A stretch of 64,000 nucleotides of DNA from Hofstenia miamia (GCA_900660155.1 CABFPE010000006.1:1969890-2033889); one strand, 5' to 3'. Positions 33,901 to 47,700 are shown, numbered from the stretch's first letter. Notes: generated from the letters alone by a model not told the origin. Translations and numbers: made by a program.

Positions 33901-35317
33901 TATACTGCGCGGTGATCTGCTTTGTAGTATAAAATACGTTGCTATCGGGAAAATTACTTTTTTCTAAGTAAAACCACTGCGATTTTTTAAAAATCTACGG
34001 GTGAGGTACGGTAAAATTTTTGCTCATTGCGGGTGTGGGTATGTTTTGAGTACAGCTTTCTTAAAATTTAGCGAGTATGGGTTGGGTACAGATGGAAATG
34101 GTCAACCCTGACCAAAAGTTCATTACTATGAGAAGGTAGCAATCAAGTGCGATTCCTAGTAATTGAATTGCTTGCACTACTGGCTGCTCGTTCAGACTTA
34201 TTTTGAGTAGCGGAATGCAGTGGTATGCAATTGCAATAATCAATAAGAGTTCGAAATTCATTGAATTATCATGTAATTTTTTCTGTTGAAAACCTTAACC
34301 ATTATGTTTTGTTATGTGTAGTCCTCTTCATGATTGAATTCGTTTTAATTTCATCAATAGGTCAAAATATGGTCAAAATGTTTTGTTGTTTTGGTGAAAT
34401 TTTGCGTTCAAAATTCTAAGCAGAAAATAACAAACGCAAAGTTACAATAATTTGTACATGGAAAATATTGTACACATAAATTTCGAAATACATTGCATTG
34501 AAATAATAAAAAAATGATAATATACTTAACTTTGAATATAATCTTACGAATATCTCGGAACGACAGGACTGCAATATTTGAGGACAGGACAGGATTGAAC
34601 TGAACCGGATTGTACCGGACCGAAATGCAACTTTAAGTATGAAGTGAGAAAACATTGATTCAAATGAAATGATTTTGTTCAGATTTTATGTTACTTAACT
34701 CGTCACTCAATGTCAAACTGCTTTAAGGAGCAAACTTCTGAAAGATAGATGTATATAAATGTTTCTCCTTAGAAGTAGCTTAAGTTGATTTATCTTTTTG
34801 CGTAAATACTAGCCATCTAGTGGAAAAAACATGAATTCTCATTGAACGCTTAAAATAAGAATAAAATTAATGAATTCTAAAAAAATACTTATTGAAATTG
34901 CTTCGTGGATGGAAATAAAAAGTAAGATTTTTTAGATCAAGTGAATGTCATTACTGATTTTAAGTTATTATTATTTATTGGAATTGCTGCTAAGTAAAGT
35001 AATCATAAAAATTTTTATTTTAGTGTGATGTAAGAACACATTTTATAAGGGTATAGTAATAGTAATATTGTTATTTATTTTTATAAATATGAGTTAATAT
35101 ACGTAAGTACTAGTAAATCTTGGCGTGCTAGTAATATATTTACTGTAACAGGAATCATTTGCTTAATGTCTTAAAGTTGCAGTCTTGTACTTGCAAAGAA
35201 CAATATATATTAAAATATATGCAGATAATTTATTTGTGATTGATCGTGGATGTAATTTAGGAATAAAGAACTAGTTGTAAGCCTTGTACAGTGGAAAATC
35301 TGCTTTTCCAATTCCAG
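33901..35317. other. no supported gene
   Basis: AT-rich. A GC-richer region at 34000-34100 (CGGGTGAGGTACGGTAAAAT, GCGGGTGTGGGTATG) and another at 34556-34622 (GGACAGGACAGGATTGAAC) look like worn ends of hAT-like MITEs. No frame with a recognisable domain. Confidence 0.4.
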
Positions 35318-35439
35318 CAATGGCAGTGAAAAACGATGAAGCTTCTCACTTTCTTCTATTTAGTAAAAAGCCTTTTAGATGTAGGAAATGCGATCATGCT
35401 AGAGAAGATAACAATTGTTCACAAAATCACACACTCCAG
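35318..35439 (+). CDS. candidate 5' coding exon (possible first coding exon of the arrestin-domain gene)
   Basis: A short exon-like segment with a pyrimidine tract and acceptor (CTTTTCCAATTCCAG) just before CAATGG and a strong donor CAG/GTAAGT at its end. From the ATG at 35320 it encodes 40 residues with a small cysteine cluster (FRCRKCDHARED, then NNCSQNH) and ends in phase 0. The next good plus-strand exon, at 43876, accepts phase 0. That would make this an N-terminal extension of the arrestin-domain protein across an 8.4-kb intron filled with transposons. It is not a family motif I recognise, and it could equally belong to another gene or be chance. Confidence 0.4.
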
Positions 35440-36930
35440 GTAAGTGCGGTAGGCTGCGCTTACCCATTGTAAATAAAAAAATATTGTTGTTAATATTAAA
35501 TTCAACAGTAAATATATAAGTTACAAATTACTCCTTTCAACTCATTAAATTTCTTGTTGCGAAATGCTATAAATTATTATCTGATTATAATTTATATTGT
35601 ATTCTTTTAAGAGTTTTCTTAAGCGAAGTAATATTATTTTTTATAGGATTTTTAGCAAAAGGAAATATTATAACAATTATTGCTTGGAAAGTGATCACTT
35701 AAATAATTAATAGAATATATTTAATTTTCATCATCAAATTTGACTTGACTGCATCATCATAGGTAAAAACAACAGTAGTGTGCTTGACTTTAACACATAT
35801 AATTCAACTTAGTCGCTATATCATGTATGAGAAGTGGCATTAAAAGGGACATATATAATAAGATTTTTACTTAAAGTTCAGACCTATTTTCTCTTTAAAA
35901 TACTGGACGCAAAAGCGAACTTTAGATCAGAAGGTGCTGAGAGGAAAAGTTGAGTAAGTGTGAAATAGTAGTGTAAGATAAGGATTGTTAAGTTTAAATT
36001 AAGTACGAACACTTGCTTAATTAATTTTTGTTTACCACGAAACAATGCCGCTCTTTGCATTTTTATTGAAAACGAAAGTTTTGTGTTTGAATATCTGATT
36101 GCAGAAAAAATTCTATGCCCAATTTATTTTTCAGTGCTGCGTTGTACTAAAATTTATAAAATTAGAATAACTTTTGTTGAATACACACAATATTCCTAAA
36201 TATATTTTTGTAAAAAATTGGAAAAGTCAAGGATGAATTTCATCAATAAACAAACTACTACTTCCTAGTATATGTATTACTCAAAAACTTAAAGTTTAAT
36301 GTGATATATTAAAGAAATTTCGTGATTCCCCACAGCATAATTGTTAATATCATTCAGTGAATCTTGAAGTAGTTTGTTTCTGATTGGGAATACATATTCT
36401 TTAAATATCCACGAGTGTTCGCATGAATGTCGCAGGCCAAAGTCGTTAATTTGTTATCATGCGGCAGTTGATTAAGTACAGGTGTCAAGAACATGGTTTT
36501 GCTACGTCACACTAAATCGAAGCCACAGCCATTTGAGTTTTCTCTGGCCATTTGACCGTACTCTTTGAAAATCTACTTCTAATATAATTTCGTGGCACTC
36601 GTGTTGAGTGAGTAGATTAACGCGCGACTTTTCTCTTAAGTTGGCTTGTTTAACGTCACGGTATGTTGTTATTGCTTAATTAAATACAAGCATAATGTAC
36701 TGTACACTAGTTTATAATCTTTGTTACATTGTTTATGCTAAGCGCTAAATTATGAACAAGTGGAAATGTCAGATACACTCATAAGATAATACTAATAAAA
36801 ATTATAATGTTTTTCTTACTAATCCAACCAGAGTGTTTTGTTTTTTATGAAATAATTTAAATTAATTCATAATAATGTACATCAAGACATTTTGTTTGAA
36901 ATTTATTGCAAAATAGTGATTCCTAAAATA

Positions 36931-36937
<7 letters not shown>

Positions 36938-36969
<32 letters not shown>

Positions 36970-37030
36970 NNNNNNNNNNNNNNNNNNNNNNNNNNNNNNN
37001 NNNNNNNNNNNNNNNNNNNNNNNNNNNNNN

Positions 37031-37061
<31 letters not shown>
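36938..37061. repeat. (TA)n tract with assembly gap (36970-37030)
   Basis: AT dinucleotide repeats run up to and out of a 61-N gap, so the gap is most likely unresolved (TA)n sequence. Confidence 0.95.
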
Positions 37062-37063
<2 letters not shown>

Positions 37064-38924
37064 GGCTTGTCCATTGGAATTGGAATCTAATTGAATTCCA
37101 ATTGGACATTGGAATTGTATTGGAATTGGTTGGGCAAACAAAATGTGCTAATCATTGGATTCCAATTAGATTTTCATTGGAATAGTCTTACAAAAATTTC
37201 CAAAACCACTAATTTTTATAATTCAGTTTTTCAATAATTCCTTATACTATCTATGAAACAATTGCTTTGGGTATGGGTCTGATGATACTCTGAATTTCAA
37301 TGCAAAATATCATGGTAACTAATTGCTATATTGTCTCTTAATCATGTGAGCACAAAATAAGTACGTTTTGTAAAATTTTATTTGATTAGAATCAATTACT
37401 GTAACGGTATTATTGCGCTTTTGTATTCTAATTGGTCAGCATATGATAAATAAATTCATAAATTCATTGGTTGCATTGCTATTTATGTCCCTTAATTGAA
37501 CCTGCACAGCAATTCCGTCATGATATGATATGCATACATATGTGTGGTCTCATATTAGGCAGAATCCCGAATAGGTAAAGTTTGTGGATAGTTGGTGTCA
37601 TTTTATTATACTATATTATGAGTAGATTAATGATATTCTGTATGCAAAAAACATAATATACTATGCTAAGCTTTTCCTTTCTGGAAGAATTCTAGTTTTC
37701 GTGCTTTAACAAAAGACAGTGATTTACTCTGATAAAGAGGAACTCAATTACAAATTTATGATCACAATAAATAGGTTCATGGACGAATTTTCTTCTGCCA
37801 TGCTTATCTGTTTTTGAGTTAGAACTTCGCAATATTTGTTGAAAGATCTCTCTAAGCTAGCACCAGGGAGGGAATAGTCTTGCGGCAGCACAATGAATTG
37901 ATCTCACTCCCAGGGGTCTCCTACTAATATAGCACCGAGTTTTACAATACTCCCAACAGAACACCCATGAATATATAACATGAATTTTTGTATTTTTTTA
38001 CCTATACTGCATTGCATACTATATTTTCTGATAACCAAGTGTTCACTCAGATGGGAAAATGCCGTTGTGCGGATCAAACAGGAATCGTATGTCCAGCTGA
38101 ACAAACGCTAGTTCAGGAGCTGTTTCTAAAGCTTGTATGGTTAGATAAGATCATGCAACTTATCTAAGTTTTCAAAAAGAGGAATTCTTCCAATATGATA
38201 GCCTTAGTCATACTGAAGGCTATGAACATCTTGCATGTCTCTTATATTCTGACTGGGAGCAAAATGGTACATCGTTTCCGATCAGATCCTTCACCTTCGG
38301 AGTTTGAATAAAAATCCTGCAACAAATCATTGGATTCTTCTTCGATGTGTTGCGTACTTTGAATTTTAGTGATGAGGCACCACCTTCCAATATGTTCCAG
38401 TTCTAAGAAAACCTAGACAAAATAGTATTTTATGAAAAAATTTAAACTTTTGCTCCCAGGATTTCAAAAAATCAGTCACACTCCCAGTTCAAAATTCCTC
38501 CGAACCCACGAGAGTGTTCCCGCAAGACTTTAAGAGATGAGCATCTCCTAGACCTGAAACTTGACTCTGAAACAATCAAATTAACAGAGAGATTTCCGCC
38601 ATTGTGGGTGATATTGATTAACTATGGAATCTCGTATTTTAGCATCATTGCTGTCCAAAACTTCTACAAATATAACCAATACATTTGTTTTGTAATAATA
38701 ATTCTGGTTTTTCTGCGTTCTCTTTGAAATTATGTATTTTTCTGATCTTACAACGAAATTCAGGCCTTAATAATCACAAACAGAAAATCTGTTCATTGTA
38801 TTAAATAATTATTATGTGAAATCAAAAAATCTAGTGTATGTTGCAAAGAAAATTTGAACTGAGAATTCAATTAGATTCCAATTGGACAATTCTAGAATTT
38901 TTGTATTGGATTGGATTGGACAAG
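37062..38924. mobile_element. possible TIR element with TTGGAATTGG-type ends
   Basis: The left end at 37062-37180 is a cluster of TTGGAATTGGA/TCCAATTGGA variants (starting CAGGCTTGTCC). The right end at 38860-38924 holds inverted versions (AATTGGACAATTC, TTGGATTGGACAAG). Both are followed outward by the 8-mer tatataga (37054-37061 and 38925-38932). The low-complexity ends and TA-rich flank make chance matches possible, and the terminal CAGG of the left end has no partner on the right. The interior has no coding remnant. Confidence 0.35.
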
Positions 38925-39059
38925 TATATAGAGCTGTACGAGTACCCGTTTTTACCTGACGCATCCGTATGTACGGCCGGGTACGTTTACAACTTTAATA
39001 AGTCGGGGAAAATTGTAAAATCTTAAAGTCCATTTGTTAGGTTCTTATGGAAGTTAAAT

Positions 39060-39500
39060 ATATACTCAAAATTGGGTCTAGACAATGAAATGAAGTTTAA
39101 TGTTAATACATTTCAATTTTCTTTACAAGATTCAAGCTCGATTCAAATAATGGAAAATACTATAAATTCGTCAGATTCTGTTATAGACCTTGGAGTTTAT
39201 ATCTCTAAAAATCTGTTATGGAACAGCCATAGCTCTAACAAAATTAAAGCAGATAATTATACAATTACTTTATTTTAAGCGTAATATTCCTTTTAACACC
39301 AATTTTCCAACAAAAATACACATATATAACAGTATGATAAAATCTAAATTGACCTACACTTCTCAAATATGGTATTGCAATTCCTCGAATCTTAACTTAC
39401 TTGAAAAACTGCAAAGACGCTGTACAAAATGGATATTACCATTTGGAAATTATGAGGAAAAATTTCACCTCAACAAACTCTTAAACCATAAGTAGATTTA
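39060..39500 (+). mobile_element. LINE reverse transcriptase C-terminal fragment
   Basis: Two overlapping plus-strand frames give the thumb region of a non-LTR reverse transcriptase: MKFNVNTFQF, then VIDLGVYISKNLLW, then after a frame change FKRNIPFN, KSKLTYTSQIWYCNSS and LLEKLQRRCTKWI. The motifs parallel those of the LINE at 8128-9087. It ends abruptly near 39500, where a minus-strand LINE of another family starts. No tail is visible. Confidence 0.8.
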
Positions 39501-39529
39501 AACTATATAGATTTAATCGACATTTTCAT

Positions 39530-40930
39530 TCCTCGCACTTGAGAAATATGTGATTTTCTTCAAGTTTAAAAGGAATTTCAAATGTAAGGTAGATAATGTA
39601 ATAATAGGAGGTCGGGTATTACGTTTAGAGAAAAATAAGAGACCTTCAAATGTGACGTATTGAAAGAAATATGATATTTAATGTGGCATTATAATGCATT
39701 TTCACTTGAAATTTGAAGGTCATTCATTTTGCAGGAAAAATCAGATATCATCAGCACATAGATGCAAATAAAATTGTTTTGACAAATACATTTAATGAAT
39801 ATCATAAAAAGAAGAGTTCCAAGAATCGAGCCTTTCAGGACAGCAGAAGAGATAGGAAATTCAGAAGAAATTTGACATCCAATGCTAACTACTTGAGATT
39901 GATTAGAAAGATAAATATAAATAAGATTAACAAAATCAAAATCAATACCTAAATTTTCTATTTAAAAAGAGCATAAATTTTATGGTAAATTCTTGCCTTA
40001 TTTATAAATTGGACTTTCCAAAATGCAGGATAAGTTAATGTCAAAATATTTGGTCTAAATAAAGAAGAGGAAATGTAATTAAGTAAGATTGGGCTAAGAT
40101 TATAAGAAGATGCGCGGGATTTAAATGAAGTTAGAAGTGTATAGATAGAATGAGGCGTAAATGAATCACTAGCATCAGAAGCATTGATGGAAATTGACGA
40201 GTATTTGACTGAAGAAAATGATGGAAGTGGATCTGAAAAAGCAGAACAGGAGTATTTGTTGCAATATTTTGAGGAGAAGATGTAGAAATGTTGTCATATG
40301 ATAATGTAGATTGAGGATTTGATAAAGCTTTTAGATATTTATGACAGGAATTTATAGTATTCGAATATGAAATTGAATTGATATAAAAAATTTTGTCTAT
40401 TTCAATCGAGTGTGAAAAATCAGAAGCTACTGTTGAAATTTTATTTAGAAGAAATGTCTTACCCGATGGGTTAATAGATTGGTGTAAAAGGAAGGATGAA
40501 GATTACAAAATGAGAAGATTTTGCACGACCTGAAAGTATAGCAATGATTAAAAAGTTAATGAAATTATCAGCATTAAAGCAGGAAGGATTGTCAAACTTA
40601 AGATGAGCTTGCAAAAAATTATGAAAGGACCTAATGAAAAAGAAAACTCTTTATTTGAAACGTTGTGCAAAATTCTGGCTGAAAATGGAATTGAAGACCA
40701 CAAAAATGTATGATCTGATGAGAAGAGAGCAGTGTTAATAGTTGAAACAGAATCATCAGAAAATATGAGATTCAATTTGTTTCCAGAGTCATATGTAGAA
40801 ATATTAACAAGTTGAAACTCTGGAATATCAGATTCATATGGATCTGTAGAGTATGAAGCATGCCAATCAATTTGAGACAGGTTAAAATAACCTATTATTA
40901 GCACAGACTTGGCCAAATTTTCCAAGGGAA
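39530..40930 (-). mobile_element. LINE fragment, same family as 3480-4920, with endonuclease
   Basis: On the minus strand the copy begins with part of an APE-type endonuclease (40925-40548), continues through a linker with scattered frame breaks and reaches the reverse transcriptase between 40080 and 39540. That part aligns by eye with 4105-4880 of the other copy but lacks an internal block around 39960-40000. Both ends are truncated. It sits inside the large first intron proposed for the arrestin-domain gene. Confidence 0.78.
40548..40925 (-). pseudogene. LINE endonuclease fragment
   Basis: A 125-codon frame with LIIGYFNLSQIDW (the GDFNLP-IDW box, with Asp changed to Tyr), GNKLNLIFSDD (the LDLIF box) and FSSDHTFLWSSIPF (the SDH box with the catalytic His). 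The Asp to Tyr change in the GDFN box would abolish nuclease activity. Confidence 0.8.
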
Positions 40931-42792
40931 ATGCTAATTAATCTGCATAGTAAGTAAAAAATTTCTACTATTTTCCATTGTCATAGGAAAAGACTTGATG
41001 CAACCTTAGGTATGCCCATGTTATTCCAATAATAATAGAATGAGAGATAGATTAGAAAATCAGTTTGGGATATAGGATGTTTTCTCGAATGAATTAGCCT
41101 GGCCACGTTTCTAGTGTGCAGGTGGGCGTAATATAAGGCATGGGCGTTCTAAGTGGCCTATTGTGGCTTCTTTCCTGGGAAAGCCGGGATGATTATATAT
41201 ATATATATATATATATATGAGCTTTGGTATGTCTTAACATATACAGTGACACACACATACAATGTCAAAAATCATAATGGCTTTCAACACTGTAGATGGA
41301 CGTCACTTTAATTCTAGTTATCTTAAGAAATATTGTTTAGCACATATAAGGAATCGACAATTTCAGATGAGAGTAATTTTCAAATTTAGTGTTCACCTTC
41401 AACAACATAACCACATAAAAGACTTGCAACTTATTGCAATGGATATGGTAATGATCAACTAGGATTTTCCAATTGATTGGTCTTCACTCAAAGAAGGGTC
41501 TTCATGGTTTCTTGATGTGCATTTTTGCGTGGAGTGGATTTTAAGCAAAACACTATAGTGCAAGCAGTTCCCCTCATTATCCTGTTTAAAACGCTTTGAG
41601 AACTTTTGTCTTTTCCATGGGGGACCTAGGCCAATTTAGCAACTTGCAGCATAAATTGAACGTCTCAATATACATATAAAAATATGAATACATTTAGCTA
41701 GCGATGATGGTTTTTCTCGAATCAATCCCACATTAAAACATGTACATGAGAAGTGCAGGACATTTTTAAAAAATCCAGAAGAAAAAGTTATTCAACACAA
41801 TATGGACAAAATTTAACCAAAGGCTTAATAGCATCATTACAAACATGGGTACTACTGTGACACTATAGACATAAACACAAAATAATGCCAATCAACTTGA
41901 CTTTTGCGAATTTAGTAGCACTAATGTCTACTAGGTGGTACATAGGTAAACCATGTTAACCCTTTTTTGCATAGAACTTTTTATTTCAAGCCAGAACCAT
42001 GTTGAAACACAAACTACCCCTGTGCTCTCTGATGGTCATACACTATACTAGAAATGGTAACGTCTGTGTCCAGAATGGTATAACCAGTACAGATGGAAGT
42101 ATTTGGAGATTCATAGGCCTAAACACTGGCAACATAGGTAACCAGAAAGCAAGAACGGGCTAAAATAGGCAGCCTAGTTATTTTCTATTTTTCAAATAGG
42201 CACAAAAAATTTGAAGTAGCACCTAAAAATAAAATAAACTCTTGTGGATAGCGGTCAACTGAAAAGGGGGCTCACCCCCCTCTCCTTCTCCCCCATCGGA
42301 TCCGCTCTTGATCACTGCCAATCTATTGAAGTAAATCCACTTTTTTTCCCACCATTACCATGTGCAAGAGGACTCCACACTTATACAATGAAGATATAAT
42401 GAACTGCTTAGTGTGTTTACAGTGTAGAACAAACTGGTTATTCTATCGTTTCCAATATAAAATACAGAAATGTGAAGTTAGTTATCTAAATAACTACATT
42501 GTATAAAATAATGCATTTGGTAATTAGCTAATACTTGTTTTTAATAAAAATAATTTCAAAATAAGAACTTTAAAGCTGCAGTATATTAAACCAAAAATTA
42601 GTTCTGAATTATAGTGAAAACTTTTAAAAGCCTGATCATAATCCACTCTCACATTGATCTTCATTGATTCAACAATGAAAGGCGGATATCCGCTAATATT
42701 GCAATAACTATTTGCTTATATTTTTATATTGCAACTACTCTTTTACTAGTAAAGCACATAGATCTATTTGAAGCGAATTAAAATATTTTATA

Positions 42793-43347
42793 TAGCACAA
42801 GTAAAAAAAGTGGCCACACTATAAACACATTTTTGATAACAAACCAAAGACAAATAGAGGCTTATGAAATATATTTGAAAATATAATTGTCTCAGCTTGT
42901 AACCTGATGACAAAGTTATTTGACAAGTATGCCATTGAAAGCGTGACACGAAGAAACTGAATCCATTAAACGAAGACTAACTTCTTGCGTTATTTAGGTG
43001 TTGAAATTCAAGGATGTAACTATTTAATTCTTTCAGATCTGTGGGATTTTTTTTCTCGACAAAATCCTTCAAAATCTGCCACACGTTCTCAATGTGTACT
43101 AGATCTGGCAAATTCGGTAGCCATTGCATAACTTGAATATTATAATTGGTAAAAAATTCTTTTATCGATTTTGAGGTATGAGGGGTTGCTCCATCTTCTC
43201 CTCAGATCCATAAATCGGGATAAAAGCAGGTTGCAAATTCCTCGTGTATTTGGCAATATTTGAACTATTAATTGTATCAGTGCCATCTAGGAACTTTAGA
43301 AAAAATCCAAATTTTGAAAAGTGGCCACCTCTGATTGACTTGAGCTA
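42793..43347 (-). mobile_element. deleted Tc1-like transposon, copy B
   Basis: The ends are TAGCACAAGTAAAAAAAGTGGCC (left, 42793 onward) and the reverse complement TAGCTCAAGTCAATCAGAGG (right). TA lies on the left flank; the right flank reads AA. On the minus strand it retains DGTDTINSSNIAKY, QDGATPHTSKSIKEFF (second catalytic Asp), VMQWLPNLPDLVHIENVWQ (catalytic Glu) and ILKDFVEKKNP. There are 34 residues between the Asp and the Glu, as in DD34E Tc1 transposases. The N-terminal two thirds are missing and the reading frame is broken before QDGAT and near the end. Confidence 0.87.
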
Positions 43348-43875
43348 AAATTTTATTAAAAAAATTACATTATCCACATTTTCAAACGATTTTCTTAAAG
43401 CCATTAATAAATTGGGAAATCTTGTGATACATACACATTCATTATTGAATATATTTGTATGTAATGATAAAGATGATCAGTGTTAAGGATTACTTGAAGG
43501 GATCAACTATTTTTGAATAAAATTAACAACTATAGTAAGTACTTAATATAGCTTGCTTTCTGAGTTTTTTCAGAGAATATGTTTAAACAGAACAATAAAC
43601 TCTACTTCAACAAGAATCGGCACTTTATAGTTACGTAAGGGTTTAGCAGTTAAGTATACATTGTAGTTGTTTAGAAAGATCATACAACTTTCACACATAA
43701 AAATTTAAGCTAATCAATGCTTTATGTACCAAACGGTATTCAGATGTTATGTTACTAGTACAATGTTACATAGAAATCATAAATAACAAAGCACGATTCC
43801 AATTTAAAATGAACCCAGTATTAAACATTGCAAGTATTTAGTAGTCCTTGGATCAATGTTTACATCTGCTTTTAG

Positions 43876-44140
43876 AAAATGACCTTTTGTGTTGGATTAA
43901 ATAAGCTAACAATTGCTCCCAATAAAGAATCTGGTGACGAATCTCAAAGACCTTTTTTTAAAGCTGGTGATCGCATAACAGGTAACTGTACATATCCGTC
44001 TTTTGTGGTTCTTCAATTAATTGCAGTTGTTTACACAAAAAGTCAGAAAAAAGTCAGCACTAATATTCAACTCCTAGCGTCATGCAGAACAAGAACTGAC
44101 AATAGCTTCACTCTTCTTATTCCAAGAGCTTCTGCAGCAG
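43876..44140 (+). CDS. arrestin-domain protein, exon with N-terminal arrestin fold
   Basis: An exon with acceptor GCTTTTAG before AAAATG and donor GCAG/GTATGC, ending in phase 1. From the ATG at 43879 it encodes FCVGLNKLTIAP (first strand), then FFKAGDRITGNC, the SAGD.ISG-type turn typical of arrestin N-domains, then QLIAVVYTKSQKKVS and NSFTLLIPRASAAG. The last block joins in phase to the next exon to form a FPF-FQLP-like strand. Arrestin-domain proteins are cytoplasmic adaptors that link membrane cargo to endocytic and ubiquitin machinery. Whether 43879 is the true start depends on the candidate upstream exon at 35318. Confidence 0.78.
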
Positions 44141-44755
44141 GTATGCAAATGTTTTCCGGTTTTAAATAGTCTCTTCGGTTCCACATTGTAACTTTTTAGA
44201 CATAAATTTGTAATAACAATTCTTTTTATTTTTAATTCTTTATCAGAGTTGAATATCAGCCAGATTTTTCTTTCCTTAGACCATAATTTTTCCAGAAATT
44301 TCCAAACAGAAGAGCTTTTTGGAGGACGCATGCTGGGGAATAGTTCTCTTTTTTAATTTTGTAAAAAAACTCTTTTGTGTAAAACTAATTCATATTGGTC
44401 CATAAGTTTGTCACTATCATTTTTAAAGCCAAACTACAACCACTTTTATCAGATGACAATATAGACATATTTTTGCAAACTCCTGTCAAGGGGTTACCCA
44501 TTCATTTTTTCAATATTTTTATGTAGTTCTTAAATCTGAAACAAAAATGAAACTGAAGAACAAAACATTTAAAACGAAGGTGCAACGTATCTTGTAGATT
44601 GATCCTAGGCCGTGTCATAATGCACCTTTTAAGTTATTGGGTAATACCTGAATATATACAATTCCCTATTTATCAATAATTAAGCAGTCATAACTCATGA
44701 TTGAAGTATTATTTTTACTTGAAATTTGGACAGGGTGTTCGTGAAGAGTTCTGCT

Positions 44756-44797
<42 letters not shown>

Positions 44798-47700
44798 TGG
44801 ATAGACATAAATTAAAGCGTTACCGTGGCAACCACAGTGAAAAAATACTTTTATCCCAAAGGACTACTTTTATCCCTTTAGGGCTTCTTTGTCTAGTTTT
44901 ATTATTCTAGTTTTACTGTATTTCTCTTTAATTGATTCTGCAATAAAATTCTGTCTCGGGGTAGTTCTATGTAATTTTTAAATACAGAAGAAATGCTTAA
45001 AATTTTTGTTGAATTCTATAATGGTTTCATTTTCAATGATTTAAGTAACTTACAACTGTTATAAACATCAGAAAGTTATACTTTAAACTCGAGATTCGGC
45101 GTCTTTGAACTACGCTCTTTCACTTTCTGACGCGGGATGTTTTAATCCAGGCCTCAGCTACTATAGTAAGCGTCACTCACGCACTTGAGACGCGCGATGT
45201 TTGAAACTAGGCCATAAAATGAAAAATTTTGAGGAGCGAAGTTAAAATATTTTATATCTAAGCAAATAATAAAGCTGTTATATAACAGTGAGGGGGACTG
45301 AGCCCCCCTTGTTAAAAATTATTTGTGGCGCAGCCCCCAAATCATTAAGGATCAAAATCTAAATTCAATTTCTAAATTCATATAAAAATCAATATATTTT
45401 CCTATTTTAAAGCAAGTCTGTTGGTAACATTAACATCCAGAGAGATCTATATGCATTCGAAAGATGGATGAGGAATTTCAAGTTTCCTTAACATTAAACA
45501 GCCTGGTGTAGATTTAACAGGATCACTCATTTATCAAAACTTTTAAATAATTTTCTCCAAATCTATTAGAAAATTTGTAATTCGTGAGATATTGACACAA
45601 TTATTGGTGAATGTAGCTGAGAAATCGAACCATTTTTTCTATTTTTCTTTGAAAATTTTGATTTTTTGAAAAAAATTCTCGCAATACTTAATGTGGAGGC
45701 GTCAGAAAGTCTAAAATAAATGCGATCATCAACTACTTAAACTATTTCTGTTATTTAGATGTGGATGTGAAACTTTTAAATGGTTAGGCTTTTAAATTTG
45801 GATACCTTTTTTATTTCGTTAGTTTAATAATGAAACTATAATTTTAGCATATATTTTAATGCTTAGCCAAGAAGTGGAGGATATCCAGGAGTTCACATTT
45901 TCGAGTAGGTAATGGTATCTCCAGAAAGTATTTACTAATAAGCTCACACATTGTCCTGTTAACTGCATACGTGCCAATCTCATATATCCTACAGTTAAAG
46001 ATTTGTAACAAATTGTACAACCAATATAACAAACTTCAAACAAAAAAACTCATTAAAATCAAGTGCGCCTGCCTTTCTTTAATAGAAAGCCCTGTGAAAA
46101 TAGCTGATATTGATTCGAAAGTCAATTAATCCATGATTATCCCTCAATTGTGATGTTCTTCACAACTCCTAAATTTTAGATGATTTTCAATAACGTCATA
46201 TTTGCAAATTATGCAAAAATTTATTTTAAAAATTCATTTGTTGGTCTTAAATTTATTGTCCAGAGGGTACCTAATTTCCCATTAGTAGTAGTTTGGTTAC
46301 GGATGTTTTAGCAAGTATTCATTAAGTTGATAAATTCATAGAAGGTGAACAAAGGATAAGACCAATCATAACAAAGGCAATTAACAATTGCTGATACTCA
46401 AGTATAAATTATGTCACATAAGAAAGTTCATTAATACTTGAAAAAATCAATTTGAATTTTAAGAAATATGATTAAATACATAAGTGCATTAAATGCGTTT
46501 ATAACACTGTGTGACATAAAATTTAGTTGATTAAATTTTTTCACTGATTTCTGTCAGTTTTGGTTTGAGAAATACGAATTTGAATGTTATTTTACATGGA
46601 AAACCATACTTTTTGAGTAATTTGTATTTTAAGTTTAAGAAAGCTTACAGATCATTACGTTGCTTAGTTAATGTCCAAGACTATGTACGCATTGGATCAT
46701 TGAAATTAGATCTTCTCTGCTATTCCTTTCGAACAAAAATTCATTAAAGTCAGTTTCAATTCTCGTAACGAGTCACATTGGGTATAAGGTTAGGAAAAAA
46801 TTTATTGACATACCTTCATGCACCTTGTATATTACATAACGACCATGTTCGGTGCATATGACAACATTATTCATGTCTTCTCTGCAAGTACCAGCTGCCT
46901 ATAAATGCAAGACTTGTGTGAATTCATTTGTTAAATTTGTCGATATTTATTCTCGAATATCAACCCATTACAAATTAGGGTTGAAGCAAATGAAATATTC
47001 TGAAACATACTAAATGTTTTTGGGTATTGGATCTTGAAACTCAAGTAATATATTCTAGCTGCCATACTATGTTAAAGTTCTGGCTAGTTGGAGATCTTTG
47101 TCATTTTCTATTCTTTTGTTTAGCATGAATAGAGAAACTACAATAGCGACTGTTATTTTTTGTCTTTGAAGAAGAGGTTTTCTCGTATATCCTGCTATCA
47201 GCTCATCTTGTGAACCTTTCATTTACAGCATATATCTTCAATATTTAAATATCCTGATATTATAGTACGCATGTCTAGCCTACAAAAAATTTTTCAAGGA
47301 ACAAGTGAGCAAATCTGATAATGGATTTTCTAACACAAATTCTCAAATCTTCATCATTCTTCTCAAAAGAATTTGAATTCATTAGTTGTTAAATTGAGGA
47401 AATGAGATATTGTTAGTGATGATGTCTACTAAACATCATTTTCTGAAGTATCAATTGAATGTCTTTCTTGAAACTTTTGGTTGTTTAGTGATACAAAAAT
47501 CAAAATTACACCGAATACTCAAGAGACTTTCTATATGAATGGTTTTATCTAGAACATATTGAACTAGCCTGCCATATCTGAGCCCACATGCCGAGTGCCT
47601 TATCTCTGAAGGAGCCCCTCTTGTTAAAATTTTAGCACTACACCACTGCTATATACCGAATATTCTACATAATTTTCATCAATAAAAATCAATGAAAGTG

